Part shown: positions 1 to 10,432 of the stretch, one piece after another
How positions within the stretch are numbered: the first letter of the stretch is position 1
Layout of the letters: each line of letters begins with the position of its first letter
NCBI RefSeq assembly: GCF_036711975.1
Contig: NC_091970.1
Span: 9,555,501-9,619,500, forward strand
DNA from: Onthophagus taurus
Lineage: Eukaryota; Arthropoda; Insecta; Coleoptera; Scarabaeidae
Reading direction: 5' to 3'
DNA: 64,000 nucleotides
Translations under genes and position numbers: made by a program
The notes under the pieces: model-generated
Told to the model about the DNA's origin: nothing
Database searches by the model: none
Seen by the model: only the letters and a program-made list of their open reading frames with translations

Positions 1-96
1 CATGTATTTATATTGCATTATCATATCCATCCGAAATTTCTACAAGAACAAAAATTAATTATGTAATTAAATAAATTAAGATTATTACCAACTTAC

Positions 97-409
97 CAAT
101 TGATCAATAGCTTCGATATGTTTTATATCAATTTTAACAGAAACATTTAGAGCTTTGCCATTAATAGTTTGGGGCTTAGTTAATTTATCATATCGGCATT
201 CGTTAGTTAATAACTTAGAGAATTGATTTTGCGTAATTCCATCCAAATCGAAATTCATATCGGGGCAATCTCTTAACGTTTTATTATCCAAATGGATGTT
301 AATGAAAGGTTTAAAGTTTTCTGGCGAATTTAAAGGGTTAGGAACTGTCGTGTTTATTAATAACTTGGTGTTAAAATCTTCTTGGGGTGGTTTTGTAAAA
401 AAACTTAAC
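97..409 (-). CDS. Exon of a probable Cys-loop ligand-gated ion channel subunit (partial gene)
   Basis: One internal exon read on the minus strand: it is open from an acceptor (AG at 411-410) to a donor (GTAAGT starting at 96) and ends in phase 0. It encodes about 104 residues of an extracellular-looking segment, with the phrases NECRYDK, ALNVSVKIDIK and IEAIDQL. Leu/Asn-rich N-terminal sequence followed by CRYDK and then NVSV.I.I...I reminds me of the ligand-binding domain before the first beta strands of insect Cys-loop chloride channels of the pHCl/SecCl group. That assignment is recognition from memory and is tentative. The Cys loop, the transmembrane helices and the signal peptide would lie on other exons; the downstream ones are outside the window (left). 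I did not find the upstream exon in 420-2100. It could be another secreted or membrane protein. Confidence 0.5.
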
Positions 410-419
410 CTAAAATTTA

Positions 420-1150
420 AAAAAAAATTATTTATTATGAATTATGATTAAGTTAATTGATTTTTAATTGAGATTTCTAAAAGATATCGAATCATAGAAA
501 CTACATTAATAGATAAAAGCGACAATATTAAAATCAAAAAAACAACAAAAACCAATTGATGCTAATTGAGTCTAAAGCACCGCTTAAATTTGATAATCAA
601 TTAACACAATGGACCAAAAATAGATCTTACAGATATTGTTTGGCTAAAAATAGCAAGAAAGTCGGAGAATAATAAAAAACAATAACCTCTATTTCGTTTT
701 ATGAAGTGTTTTTTTTAGAATGTGTGTATAAGTCATTCCGATAATTGCGTTAGAGAATAATTTTTCTTAGAAATGAGATAATATGCAAATGATTTAGGCG
801 ATTTTAAAAATAACCGGTATCGATTTGACGTTCCATTTTCATCTTGATTAAAAAGTCACTTCAAATACCGCAATATCATCTTTGTATAAAAATAATATTC
901 TTTTTATATTTTTATTTTAATAGAAATTTAATATTTTTAAATTTCCCGCCTATTTTTTTGTTTCACCTCGATAACGCATTCAACGTGAAGTTGGCCTCGA
1001 TCAAAAATTATTTAGCTGTCATAATCTGGCACAAAATAATTAAGTTTTTATTTATTTTTATCACCATATTAATAAGAAATGATGTGATTTAATCATTTTA
1101 TTATTAATAATTAACAATGTTTAGGTTTGGGTGTTAATTTAAGAAATACT
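420..1150. other. AT-rich non-coding stretch
   Basis: No convincing coding exon on either strand. The open frame at 844-1092 lacks gene-like composition (Phe/Ile/Leu runs encoded by A/T runs) and is treated as chance. It is probably intron or 5' flank of the channel gene on the minus strand. Confidence 0.4.
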
Positions 1151-1161
1151 GTTTAGTTGTC

Positions 1162-1175
1162 GTTTCCATAGCAAC
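1162..1175. promoter_or_regulatory. X-box (RFX-type) motif, copy 1
   Basis: GTTTCCATAGCAAC, whose reverse complement GTTGCTATGGAAAC fits the RFX X-box consensus (two half-sites around a 2-bp spacer). RFX factors drive ciliary genes in animals. The motif lies in a segment duplicated at 1509-1522. A GTAAG-type donor follows at about 1301, so this could be a promoter with a 5' UTR exon, but no coding exon follows before the transposon at 2105. Confidence 0.5.
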
Positions 1176-1508
1176 CTTTTAACCTTCAAATTTTTAAACA
1201 ATCTCAGTTAGTTTTTTAAGATTAGTATTTGTCGGATAAGGAAGTGTTTATATCTCAAGTTACAACGTTCATTATTGACAAGAACAAGGATATAACTTGT
1301 TTGGTAAGTTTTTGCTTTATATTTGGACGTGATTAAAAGGTTATGTCAAAGTAATTAAAGAAAAGTTTGATTATTGATTACCGCTTTCATATTAATCATT
1401 TAATTATATAATCATTAACTTATAATTTGTTATTTTATTATGCTATTTAGATTAATTTATTATTTTACGGTTATGTCTGTCATAGAACTGTCATTTCCAC
1501 TACGCCAC

Positions 1509-1522
1509 GTTTCCATAGCAAC
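1509..1522. promoter_or_regulatory. X-box (RFX-type) motif, copy 2
   Basis: The same 14 bases as at 1162-1175, 347 bp away. They sit in a segment that also repeats a GGTTACAACGTTCATT-like stretch downstream (near 1260 and 1608) and again carries a GTAAG donor-like site (about 1563). A duplicated promoter or first exon is the simplest reading; the gene it would serve is not visible. Confidence 0.5.
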
Positions 1523-2106
1523 CATTTTAATTTCAGATTGGCCAACTTCACAATTTAAAATAAGGTAAGATTTTTTTAATTATTTAGTAAGATCAATGAA
1601 TAAAAAGGTTACAACGTTCATTTTTGATAAGCGTCATCATGTATTATAATCTGCCTTTATCTTTTATTATGATATTGTGATGAATTGATGCGATTTTATT
1701 TTTATGCTTAAAATAGCAAAAAAACGATAAAAGTTCAATGAAATTTTAATGTTATATATAATTAAATAAAAATGTCATTTCTAATTATTAAGTGTTTATT
1801 AATGGGTAATGCCCACTTTTTGAAGTAGGCCATAATAAGTAGATCATCATTATTCCATCTGGTACCGGCACCAGTGGCAAGTACAAAATTTACGTTGAGT
1901 TTTGCAACACATTATGTCAAAATTACACCGTGCAACTTAAAAAAAAAACGGGTGGTAATAAAACATATTTTTCGTCATAATTGTTAACCTAACCTTGATA
2001 TTAATATTAACATTATTTACTGTCTTGAGATAATCGTTGAAGTTGTGTAAAAAAGCATTTGATGAACAGAATCTCGAAAGAACGAAAATACAGTTAGATC
2101 ACTATA

Positions 2107-2345
2107 CCTTTTACAGTATGATTTCACACTTATGAAATATGATTTCGCACTAGCGAAAACAGATTACATGCAAATGAAATTTGATTTCACACTAACGAAA
2201 ACAGATTTCATACAAATGAAATTTGATTTCTCACTAACGAAAACAGATTTCATACAAATGAAATATGATTTCACACTAACGAAAACAGAATTCATACAAA
2301 TGAAATTTTATTTCAAACCAATGAAAACAGATTTCACAGTATTTA
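2107..2345 (+). repeat. Left terminal inverted repeat made of 42-bp tandem units
   Basis: Four-plus copies of a 42-bp unit. Because 42 is a multiple of three, one frame stays open and would give a 14-residue repeat (FDFTLTKTDFIQMK). I regard this open frame (2132-2386) as a by-product of the repeat, not a gene. Confidence 0.85.
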
Positions 2346-2427
2346 AATATTTAATTAGAACATTATTTATAACAAAAAATTATTAAATTAAATTTAACAA
2401 CCAATCTAGCAACCAATAAATTATTAA

Positions 2428-3486
2428 TTATATTTCTTGAATGTTTTCTTGTTGTAGTGCTGCTGCATAATAACGTTCTACATGATTCGAATATCTTAGT
2501 AAGTGTTGTTGTTGAACTTCTTGAATTGCTCTATCTGAAATTTCTTCTAAGATGCGCATTCTATATTCATGAAGTGTTAACCCTTGATTATTAACGCGTC
2601 TGTAATTCAATATTTCTTGCATTCTTTCTTGCATTTGCACTTTTACGGAAGATTTGAAACTACTCCATAACAACTCAATCGGATTTAGTAAATAAGAATA
2701 TGGAGCAAGGCGTACTATTTCTATATCTTCTTCGGGTTCAAGTTCAGATTCAAGATTTGAATGTACAGGAGCATTATCAATAATAAATGTTGGCTTCTCG
2801 ATGCCATCCGCAGTGCAAGTTGCTATTAAGCGACGCAGCCATTGTTTACAGTCGTGAGCTTTGTAGGATCCTCTTCTATGTTCAAATGAGATAATTCGCA
2901 TCGCACTCATTGCCCCAATGCAATGTAAATTGCTTCCTTTACAAGCCGGAAGAATTACGTGTGCTTTATGACCTATTTTGGATCTACCTTCTTTTCGCCG
3001 ACAATATAAATTAAAATTTGTTTCATCGATCCAAATAAGAGTTCTACCATTTGCTCGACTTTGTAATATTTGGTTTACATACTCTTTACGCTTGACTTTG
3101 TTTTCCTCATTATTCATATTTACTATTTGTGGTCTTAGTGCCTTAAGTGAAAATAATTGCCCGTCCAACCAGTTTTTCATTGTGTTTTGGCAAACGTTAA
3201 CTTGAAATTCATTGCTAACATGATCACATAAGCCTTTCAATGTTATTGTAGAATCTTCCTCAATCCATCTAACCAATGCATCGGAAATTGCGGCGGTCTT
3301 TTTGGAAGAAGCATTACCACCTTTCTTTTTTGGAAGTGATTGATCTTTTTTCAACCATTCATAAGCAGTACGAACGTTCACTCCTAAAGCTGTAGCTGTA
3401 GCTCGCCAATCTTTGCCTTCTTCGTGTGCTTTTATAATTCTTTCTCTATCACTAATTGATATTTTATTATATTTAACACGAGACAT
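2428..3486 (-). CDS. Transposase, IS630/Tc1/mariner superfamily (DD33E spacing)
   Basis: An intact 352-aa protein that would cut and paste the element at 2105-3821. N-terminal helix-turn-helix region about residues 8-46 (ISISDRERIIKAHEEG...AYEWLKK), then a second DNA-binding segment about 60-110. The DDE catalytic core has Asp154 in WIDETNF, Asp237 in IIDNAPVH and Glu271 in NPIELLW. Thirty-three residues separate the last two acidic residues, one fewer than in classical Tc1 (DD34E). The PYSYLLNPIE motif fits the DDE_3 family. No frameshift or stop is seen, so it may be active. The start is the first Met, 106 bp inside the inner edge of the right TIR region. The open frame at 2978-3205 is antisense shadow. 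Confidence 0.9.
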   Translation of the reverse strand: MSRVKYNKISISDRERIIKAHEEGKDWRATATALGVNVRTAYEWLKKDQSLPKKKGGNASSKKTAAISDALVRWIEEDSTITLKGLCDHVSNEFQVNVCQNTMKNWLDGQLFSLKALRPQIVNMNNEENKVKRKEYVNQILQSRANGRTLIWIDETNFNLYCRRKEGRSKIGHKAHVILPACKGSNLHCIGAMSAMRIISFEHRRGSYKAHDCKQWLRRLIATCTADGIEKPTFIIDNAPVHSNLESELEPEEDIEIVRLAPYSYLLNPIELLWSSFKSSVKVQMQERMQEILNYRRVNNQGLTLHEYRMRILEEISDRAIQEVQQQHLLRYSNHVERYYAAALQQENIQEI

Positions 3487-3626
3487 TGCAAATGTAAAAT
3501 CAAAACTTATGATATATTTTTATGATTGTCACAAAATGTCAAATAATTTTCATTCAAAATTAAAAATGATATTTGCCAAATATTTATTTAAATATTAATG
3601 AAACCAATATCTAATTATTAATTATT

Positions 3627-3819
3627 AATTGTGAAATCTGTTTTCATTGGTTTGAAATCAAATTTCATTTGTATGAAATCTGTTTTCGCTAGTGTGAAAT
3701 CAAATTTTATTTGTGTGAATTCTGTTTTCGTTAGTGTGAAATCAAATTTCATTTGTATGAAATCTGTTTTCGCTAGTGTGAAATCATATTTCATAAGTGT
3801 GAAATCATACTGTAAAAGG
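3627..3819 (-). repeat. Right terminal inverted repeat made of 42-bp tandem units
   Basis: Inverted partner of 2107-2345, with the same 42-bp unit in about three to four copies. The long open frames on both strands here (3618-3875 and 3631-3891) are produced by the repeat and are not called as genes. Confidence 0.85.
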
Positions 3820-3853
3820 TATAGAACTAACACTAGCACTACCACTTCAACTA

Positions 3854-6800
3854 GGGCACGGAACTTTTGTAACAAAACAATATATTTGTAACAATAATAT
3901 TGTAAACAATAAATTCTAAAACGATTTTCTCAATAAAAAAATTTATAAAAATACATATACAAAATTTTTTTCGAGGTTATATCCTTATTGTTGATTTAAT
4001 CAAAAAATTTTGTTAACAAAACTTGTTTAGAATTACTTCAGGAACAGTGTTTGTTAATACAATTTTTTGCTAACTTGAAATTTTAATTTCCCTGTGAATA
4101 GTATGCTATCAAAATTAATTATCTCAATAATTATTGTTTCTATCAAAAAATGTTTTAAATAAAATTTGTTTCAATTTCGATTTTGAATCAATTATCTTAA
4201 TAAAAAAATTTTACATCTCTATTAATTCAGCATCTAAGTAAAATTATGTATAAAAATGAAAAAATTATTATTTTGAGGTTATCTCCTTAATTATTGATTA
4301 AATCAAAAAAAATTGTTGACAAAGTTTGTTTAGAATTGTTTCAGGAACATTTTTTGTTAACACAATTTTTTTGTAACTTGAAATTTTAATTTCCCACTGA
4401 ACAGTATGGTACAAAAATTAATATTTTTGAGGTTATATCCTTATTGTTGATTTAATCAAAAAATTTTGTTAACAAAACTTGTTTAGAATTACTTCAGGAA
4501 CAGTGTTGGTTAATACAATTTTTTGCTAACTTGAAATTTTAATTTCCCTCTGAATAGTATGCTATCAAAATTAATTATCTCAATAATTATTGTTTCTATC
4601 AAAAAATGTTTTAAATAAAATTTGTTTCAATTTCAATTTTGAATCAATTATCTTAATAAAAAATTTTTACATCTCTATTAATTAAGCATCCAAGTGTAAT
4701 TATGTATAAAAACGGAAAAATTATTATTTTGAGGTTATCTCCTTAATTATTGATTAAATCAAAAAATTTTGTTAACAATGTTTGTTAAGAATTGCTTCGG
4801 GACCAGTGTTTTTTAAAACAATTTTTTTCTAACTTGAAATTTTAATTTCCCACTGAATAGTATGCTACAAAAATTAATATTTTTGAGGTTATATCCTTAT
4901 TGTTGATTCAATCAAAAAATGTTGTTAACAAATTTTGTTTAGAATTACTTCAGGAACAGTGTTTGTTAATACAATTTTTTGCTATCTTGAAATTTTAATT
5001 TCCCTCTGAATAGTATGCTATCAAAATTAATTATCTCAATAATTATTGTTTCTATCAAAAAATGTTTTAAATAAAATTTGTTTCAATTTCAATTTTGAAT
5101 CAATTATCTTAATAAAAAATTTTTATATCTCTATTAATTAAGCATCTAAGTATAATTATGTATAAAAACGGAAAAACTATTATTTTGAGGTTATCTCCTT
5201 AATTATTGATTAAATCAAAAAAAATTGTTGACAAAGTTTGTTTAGAATTGTTTCAGGAACATTTTTTGTTAACACAATTTTTTTGTAACTTGAAATTTTA
5301 ATTTCCCACTGAACAGTATGCTACAAAAATTAATATTTTTGAGGTTATATCCTTATTGTTGATTTAATCAAAAAATGTTGTTAACAAAATTTGTTTAGAA
5401 TTACTTCAGGAACAGTGTTTGTTAATACAATTTTTTGCTAACTTGAAATTTTAATTTCCCTCTGAATAGTATGCTATCAAAATTAATTATCTCAATAATT
5501 ATTGTTTCTATCAAAAAATGTTTTAAATAAAATTTGTTTCAATTTCAATTTTGAATCAATTATCTTAATAAAAAAATTTTATATCTCTATTAATTAAGCA
5601 TCTAAGTATAATTATGTATAAAAACGGAAAAACTATTATTTTGAGGTTATCTCCTTAATTATTGATTAAATCAAAAAAAATTGTTGACAAAGTTTGTTTA
5701 GAATTGTTTCAGGAACATTTTTTGTTAACACAATTTTTTTGTAACTTGAAATTTTAATTTCCCACTGAACAGTATGGTACAAAAATTAATATTTTTGAGG
5801 TTATATCCTTATTGTTGATTTAATCAAAAAATGTTGTTAACAAAATTTGTTTAGAATTACTTCAGGAGTAGTGTTTGTTAATGCAATTTTTTGCTAACTT
5901 AAAATTTTAATTTCCCTCTGAATAGTATGCTATCAAAATTAATTATCTCAATAATTATTGTTTTTATCAAAAAATGTTTTAAATAAAACTTGTTTCAATT
6001 TCGATTTTGAATCAATTATCTTAATAACAAAATTTTACATCTCTATTAATTAACCGTCTAAGTGTAATTATGTATAAAAATGAAAAAATTATTATTTTGA
6101 GGTTATCTCCTTAATTATTGATTAAATCAAAAAATTTTGTTAACAATATTTGTTAAGAATTGCTTCAGGAGCAGTGTTTGTTAAAACAATTTTTTTCTTA
6201 CTTGAAATTTTAATTTCCCACTGAACAGTATGCTACAAAAATTAATATTTTTGAGGTTGTATCCTTATTGTTGATTTAATCAAAAAATGTTGTTAACAAA
6301 ATTTGTTTAGAATTACTTCAGGAACAGTGTTTCTTAATAGAATTTTTTGCTAACTTGAAATTTTAATTTCCCTCTGAATAGTATGCTATCAAAATTAATT
6401 ATCTCAATAATTATTGTTTCTATCAAAAAATGTTTTAAATAAAATTTGTTTCAATTTCGATTTTGAATCAATTATCTTAATAAAAAAATTTTACATTTCT
6501 ATTAATTAAGCATCCAAGTGTAATTATGTATAAAAACAGAAAAATTATTATTTTGAGGTTATCTCCTTAATTATTGATTAAATCAATAAATTTTGTTAAC
6601 AATGTTTGTTAAGAATTGCTTCAGGAGCAGTGTTTGTTAAAACAATTTTTTTCTAACTTCAAATTTTAATTTCCCTCTGAATAGTATGCTATCAAAATTA
6701 ATTATCTCAATAATTATTGTTTCTATCTAAAAATGTTTTAAATAAAATTTGTTTCAATTTCGATTTTGAATCAATTATCTTAATACAAAACTTTTACATC

Positions 6801-7970
6801 TCTATTAATTAAGCATCTAAGTATAATTATGTATAAAAACGGAAAAACTATTATTTTGAGGTTATCTCCTTAATTATCGATTAAATCAAAAAAAATTGTT
6901 GACAAAGTTTATTTAGAAGTGTTTCAGGAACATTTTTTGTTAACACAATTTTTTTGTAACTTGAAATTTTAATTTCCCACTGAACAGTATGCTACAAAAA
7001 TTAATATTTTTGAGGTTACATCCTTATTGTTGATTTAATCAAAAAATGTTGTTAACAAAATTTGTTTAGAATTACTTCAGGAACAGTGTTTGTTAATACA
7101 TTTTTTTGCTAACTTGAAATTTTAATTTCCCTCTGAATAGTATGCTATCAAAATTAATTATCTCAATAATTATTGTTTCTATCAAAAAATGTTTTAAATA
7201 AAATTTGTTTCAATTTCGATTTTGAATCAATTATCTTAATAAAAAATTTTTCCATCTCTATTAATTCAACGTCTAAGTATAATTATGTATAAAAATGAAA
7301 AAATTATTATTTTGAGGTTATCTCCGTAAATATTGATTAAATCAAAAAAAATTGTTGACAAAGTTTGTTTAGAATTGTTTCAGGAACATTTTTTGTTAAC
7401 ACAATTTTTTTGTAACTTGAAATTTTAATTTCCCACTGAACAGTATGCTACAAAAATTAATATTTTTGAGGTTATATCCTTATTGTTGATTTAATCAAAA
7501 AATGTTGTTAACAAAATTTGTTTAGAATTACATCAGGAGTAGTGTTTGTTAATACAATTTTTTGCTAACTTCAAATTTTAATTTCCCTCTGAATAGTATG
7601 CTATCAAAATTAATTATCTCAATAATTATTGTTTCTATCAAAAAATGTTTTAAATAAAATTTGTTTCAATTTCGATTTTGAATCAATTATCTTAATAAAA
7701 AATTTTTACATCTCTATTAATTCAGCGTCTAAGTATAATTATGTATAAAAACGGAAAAATTATTATTTTGAGGTTATCTCCTTAATTATTGGTTAAATCA
7801 AAAAATTTTGTTAACAATATTTTTTAAGAATTACACCAGGAACAGTGTTTGTTAAAACAATTTTTTTCTAACTTGAAATTTTAATTTCCCACTGAACAAT
7901 ATGCTGTTCTTTTAATCAGAACGAGTGGAGGGGGGAAATCGTATCGTTTTGTTACAAAAGTTCCGTGCCC
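3854..7970. mobile_element. Satellite-carrying TIR element, copy A (4.1 kb)
   Basis: Outer inverted ends: GGGCACGGAACTTTTGTAAC at 3854 and its reverse complement ending at 7970, flanked by TA on both sides. Inside the right end are a GTTCT/AGAAC hairpin (7906-7922) and a G-run stretch GAGTGGAGGGGGGAAATCG (7923-7941). The left copy of that stretch has been deleted here but is present in copy B (19497 on). No coding capacity: the interior is about nine ~455-bp units of a satellite. It resembles other non-autonomous transposons with central tandem repeats, but neither end matches a family I can name. Confidence 0.75.
3950..7905. repeat. Satellite array, trimeric ~455-bp higher-order unit
   Basis: Three related ~152-bp monomer types follow one another. 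A starts GAGGTTATATCCTTATTG, B starts TTATCTCAATAATTATTG, and C starts GAGGTTATCTCCTTAATT. The A/C phrase CACTGAACAGTATG recurs about 456 bp apart (5311, 5767). B aligns to A and C over the shared core ATCAAAAAATGTT...AAAATTTGTTT, so all three descend from one monomer. No open frame of interest. Confidence 0.9.
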
Positions 7971-7974
7971 TATC

Positions 7975-8115
7975 TATAACTAATACTAAACTTAGAACTC
8001 GAATGTTTCTATGTTCTAGGTCTAGTGTTGGTTCTAGTGATAGTTCTATTGTTAGATTACTAGAACCAACACTAGACCTAGAGCTAGAATCATTCGGGTT
8101 TAGCCATCTTTAGAG
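7975..8115. repeat. CTAG-rich inverted repeat cluster (dispersed family)
   Basis: Contains GGTCTAGTGTTGGTTCTAGT followed about 40 bp later by its inverse ACTAGAACCAACACTAGACC, then a GGGTTTAGCCATCTTTAGAGAC tail. The same vocabulary returns inverted at 8806-8965 and again at 15010-15245 and 3824-3850. Probably ends of an unnamed foldback/MITE family. Confidence 0.55.
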
Positions 8116-8805
8116 ACGTGCGGCTAAGGTTAAGCGGTTAAGATGTTCAAAATGACCTAAGGAATACGATGAGCACACGCAATTCAAATTATAACAAGTT
8201 ATTTCCTTAGCTCTAAATGTGCAAATTTCATTTTTGAAAGCTTTTTGCTTATAAAATAAGCGAATAAAACCGTATCCAAGGCATTCTAAGTACTAACAGA
8301 CATCGAACATAAACAAAGGACCACGGGGCACGTGCTGCGCTGTTCGCTGATTGGAGCGGGTGCGAGTGAATCACACGATCTGTTAGTCGTCACTGCCTGA
8401 AAATAGAACATGTCCAATTTCATCAGCCACTGACAAATACTCGGCTAATTTTATGCTCATATCAATCTGATTGATGGCTGACAGTAGGCGTTTCCACAAC
8501 TCATGGCTGGCAAACATCGCAATAATACATAATAATTTTTTTTGCCATTGCCAAAATTGAATTCTTTGTGCGCGCCGTGTTCAGGACATCTTTATATATA
8601 TTTTGGGAACAAAAAAAAATTAAAATTGCGAATTTACAAATTAAGGGACAAATATTTTTGTCATTAGTCGTGTCACAAACAATGTTTTACATATTCAAGA
8701 AGCAAAAATAAGAATTCCAAATTTAAAGCTAATTAAACGACTTTTTACAATCGTGTAATTTTTTTTTGCTACTGCCAAATTTGAATTGTGTGTACTCAAA
8801 ATAGC

Positions 8806-8965
8806 TAGTACTAACACTAGACCTAGAACATTCTAGTTTTAGTTTAAATATACAATCTAGCGCTATCTAGTACTGTTACTAGAACCAACACTTAACCTAG
8901 AACTAGAATTTAGCCGAACGTCTTTTAAGACGGCTAAACCCGATTGTTTCTAGTTCTAGGACTAT
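8806..8965. repeat. CTAG-rich inverted repeat cluster, inverted partner
   Basis: ACACTAGACCTAGAAC, ACCAACACTTAACCTAG and AGACGGCTAAACCCGATTG followed by CTAGTTCTAGG mirror the tail at 8078-8117. The pair could therefore be the two ends of one ~0.9-kb non-autonomous element (about 8070-8961). No target duplication was established. Confidence 0.45.
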
Positions 8966-10400
8966 AGGCCTATAGAACTTGAAAGACTCGAGTTTGCGTC
9001 TTCAGAGTTGAGTTATTATTGTAAAGATAGTATTTATATCGTAGATTTATATCAAAAAATATTTTTATAAAAATGTTGATTCATTTTCATTATTTATTTA
9101 TTTATTTTTGTTTTTGAGATATTGACCTAGATTCCACTCAGACAGTATGTCTTCTCTTTATCTTGCGAATCACCGAAAAAGAAACAAGACTCACCCAAAA
9201 ACGTACTGTTGCCCAAATATCAGGATAACCATGACATAAAAAAGCACAACCGGTTGATGCGAAAATGATCCGATGATACACATTATATTTTATTACAAGC
9301 CGAGATAAATAAAATTCTCAAAACTTATTTATAACGTATTTAGAAGTGGTTTCATTAAAATAGTCTCCTTTTAGCGATTTACATCGATTTTTAAACGCGA
9401 GTCTGTTTGGTAAAGTCGTTATTGAGAATTAGCGAAATGCGAATTGTATTCGAGACGGTATTTTTATATATATTTTTTTTTGTGTATCGATTCAATTTGG
9501 ATTTTTAATCAAACATTGCCGATAAAAAAAGTTTAATTTTAACATCGTCCACCTCCCCCCGATTTTTTTATTCATCCTCTTGTTAAAATGCAAATGTGTG
9601 TCAAGTATATAATAACATATTAATCTACTGAACCAATATTAATTCAGTTTCTTTCCTCACATGATCTTCTTTATAAACATATTTTACTATTGTCGTCATA
9701 TTTTTATTGTAAAATTATTTACTTTGGAAATTATCGTTTGGATTTTTATTTTCCCGAGAAAAATGTTTTATAAAAAAATACTTTTATAATAAAACGAACG
9801 AGTCCAGATGAAAACATCCAACAATATTTGCTACAATTATGACGTTTTTTTTTAAATGTAAATATTTGAGAAGACGTAAAGTAAAAATTTATTATTGGGG
9901 AGTAAACTTTTTTTGTGGTGGTAACGCACTTCCGATGTTTAACCATTAAACATAGCTACCTTTTATTTATCATTATATTTATCTCTATATTTATCTTTAT
10001 ATTTATCTTTTTTGTTATTTTTAAAAACCTCATTACGTTACGCCATCGTTTATCTAGCAAAAATGGTCGAAAATAAATTAGTTCCTTCTTAAATAAATCT
10101 TTGAAACTATCGCTATTAAAACTATTGAGTTAAGTTTTTATTACGTTTTCGTGACCAACTTCATTGGATACGCGCACAATAATAATAACCATTGTATAAA
10201 CCATACAAGCGTTTATTTACATTTTATGAGCAATAATTTTTTTTTACAATTTATAAATAATTTAAAATATTAGATTTTTATTTAATAAAAGAAAATCGCG
10301 CCATCTATTGCAACTTAACCCAACCTTTATTTGAGAACACAACCAAAGATGGCAGAATCTAAAAGGTTAATTATTTAATCGATAGATGTCGCTTAAAAAC
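8966..10400. other. AT-rich intergenic DNA
   Basis: No gene, RNA gene or clear repeat seen. The short open frame at 9746-9946 has no recognisable motif and is not supported. Confidence 0.5.
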
Positions 10401-10402
10401 AA

Positions 10403-10408
10403 TTTATT
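10403..10408 (-). terminator. Candidate poly(A) signal of mRpS7
   Basis: AATAAA on the minus strand, 25 bp past the mRpS7 stop codon. Confidence 0.5.
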
Positions 10409-10432
10409 TTATTTAATTTTATTACAAACAAA

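Larger units (their letters stand above)
2105..3821 (-). mobile_element. Complete Tc1/mariner-superfamily transposon with repeat-built TIRs
   Basis: Nearly perfect terminal inverted repeats begin CCTTTTACAGTATGATTTCA at 2107 and end with its reverse complement at 3819. Both are flanked by TATA, so a TA target duplication is present. Each TIR extends about 200-240 bp inward and is built of a 42-bp tandem unit, with about one unit more on the left than on the right. A single intact transposase lies between them on the minus strand. The intact gene and the close match between the ends suggest a recent insertion. The right flank (3824 on) belongs to the CTAGAAC-type repeat described at 7975 and 15010. 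Confidence 0.9.

Noticed and set aside
2132-2386. Open frame with 14-aa repeats (FDFTLTKTDFIQMK)
   Set aside because: Lies wholly in the transposon's TIR; the 42-bp repeat length keeps the frame open by arithmetic, and the same happens in the inverted end (3618-3875).
3950-7905. CRISPR-like regular repeat array
   Set aside because: Repeats are contiguous ~152-bp satellite monomers without unique spacers, in a eukaryotic intron-bearing genome.
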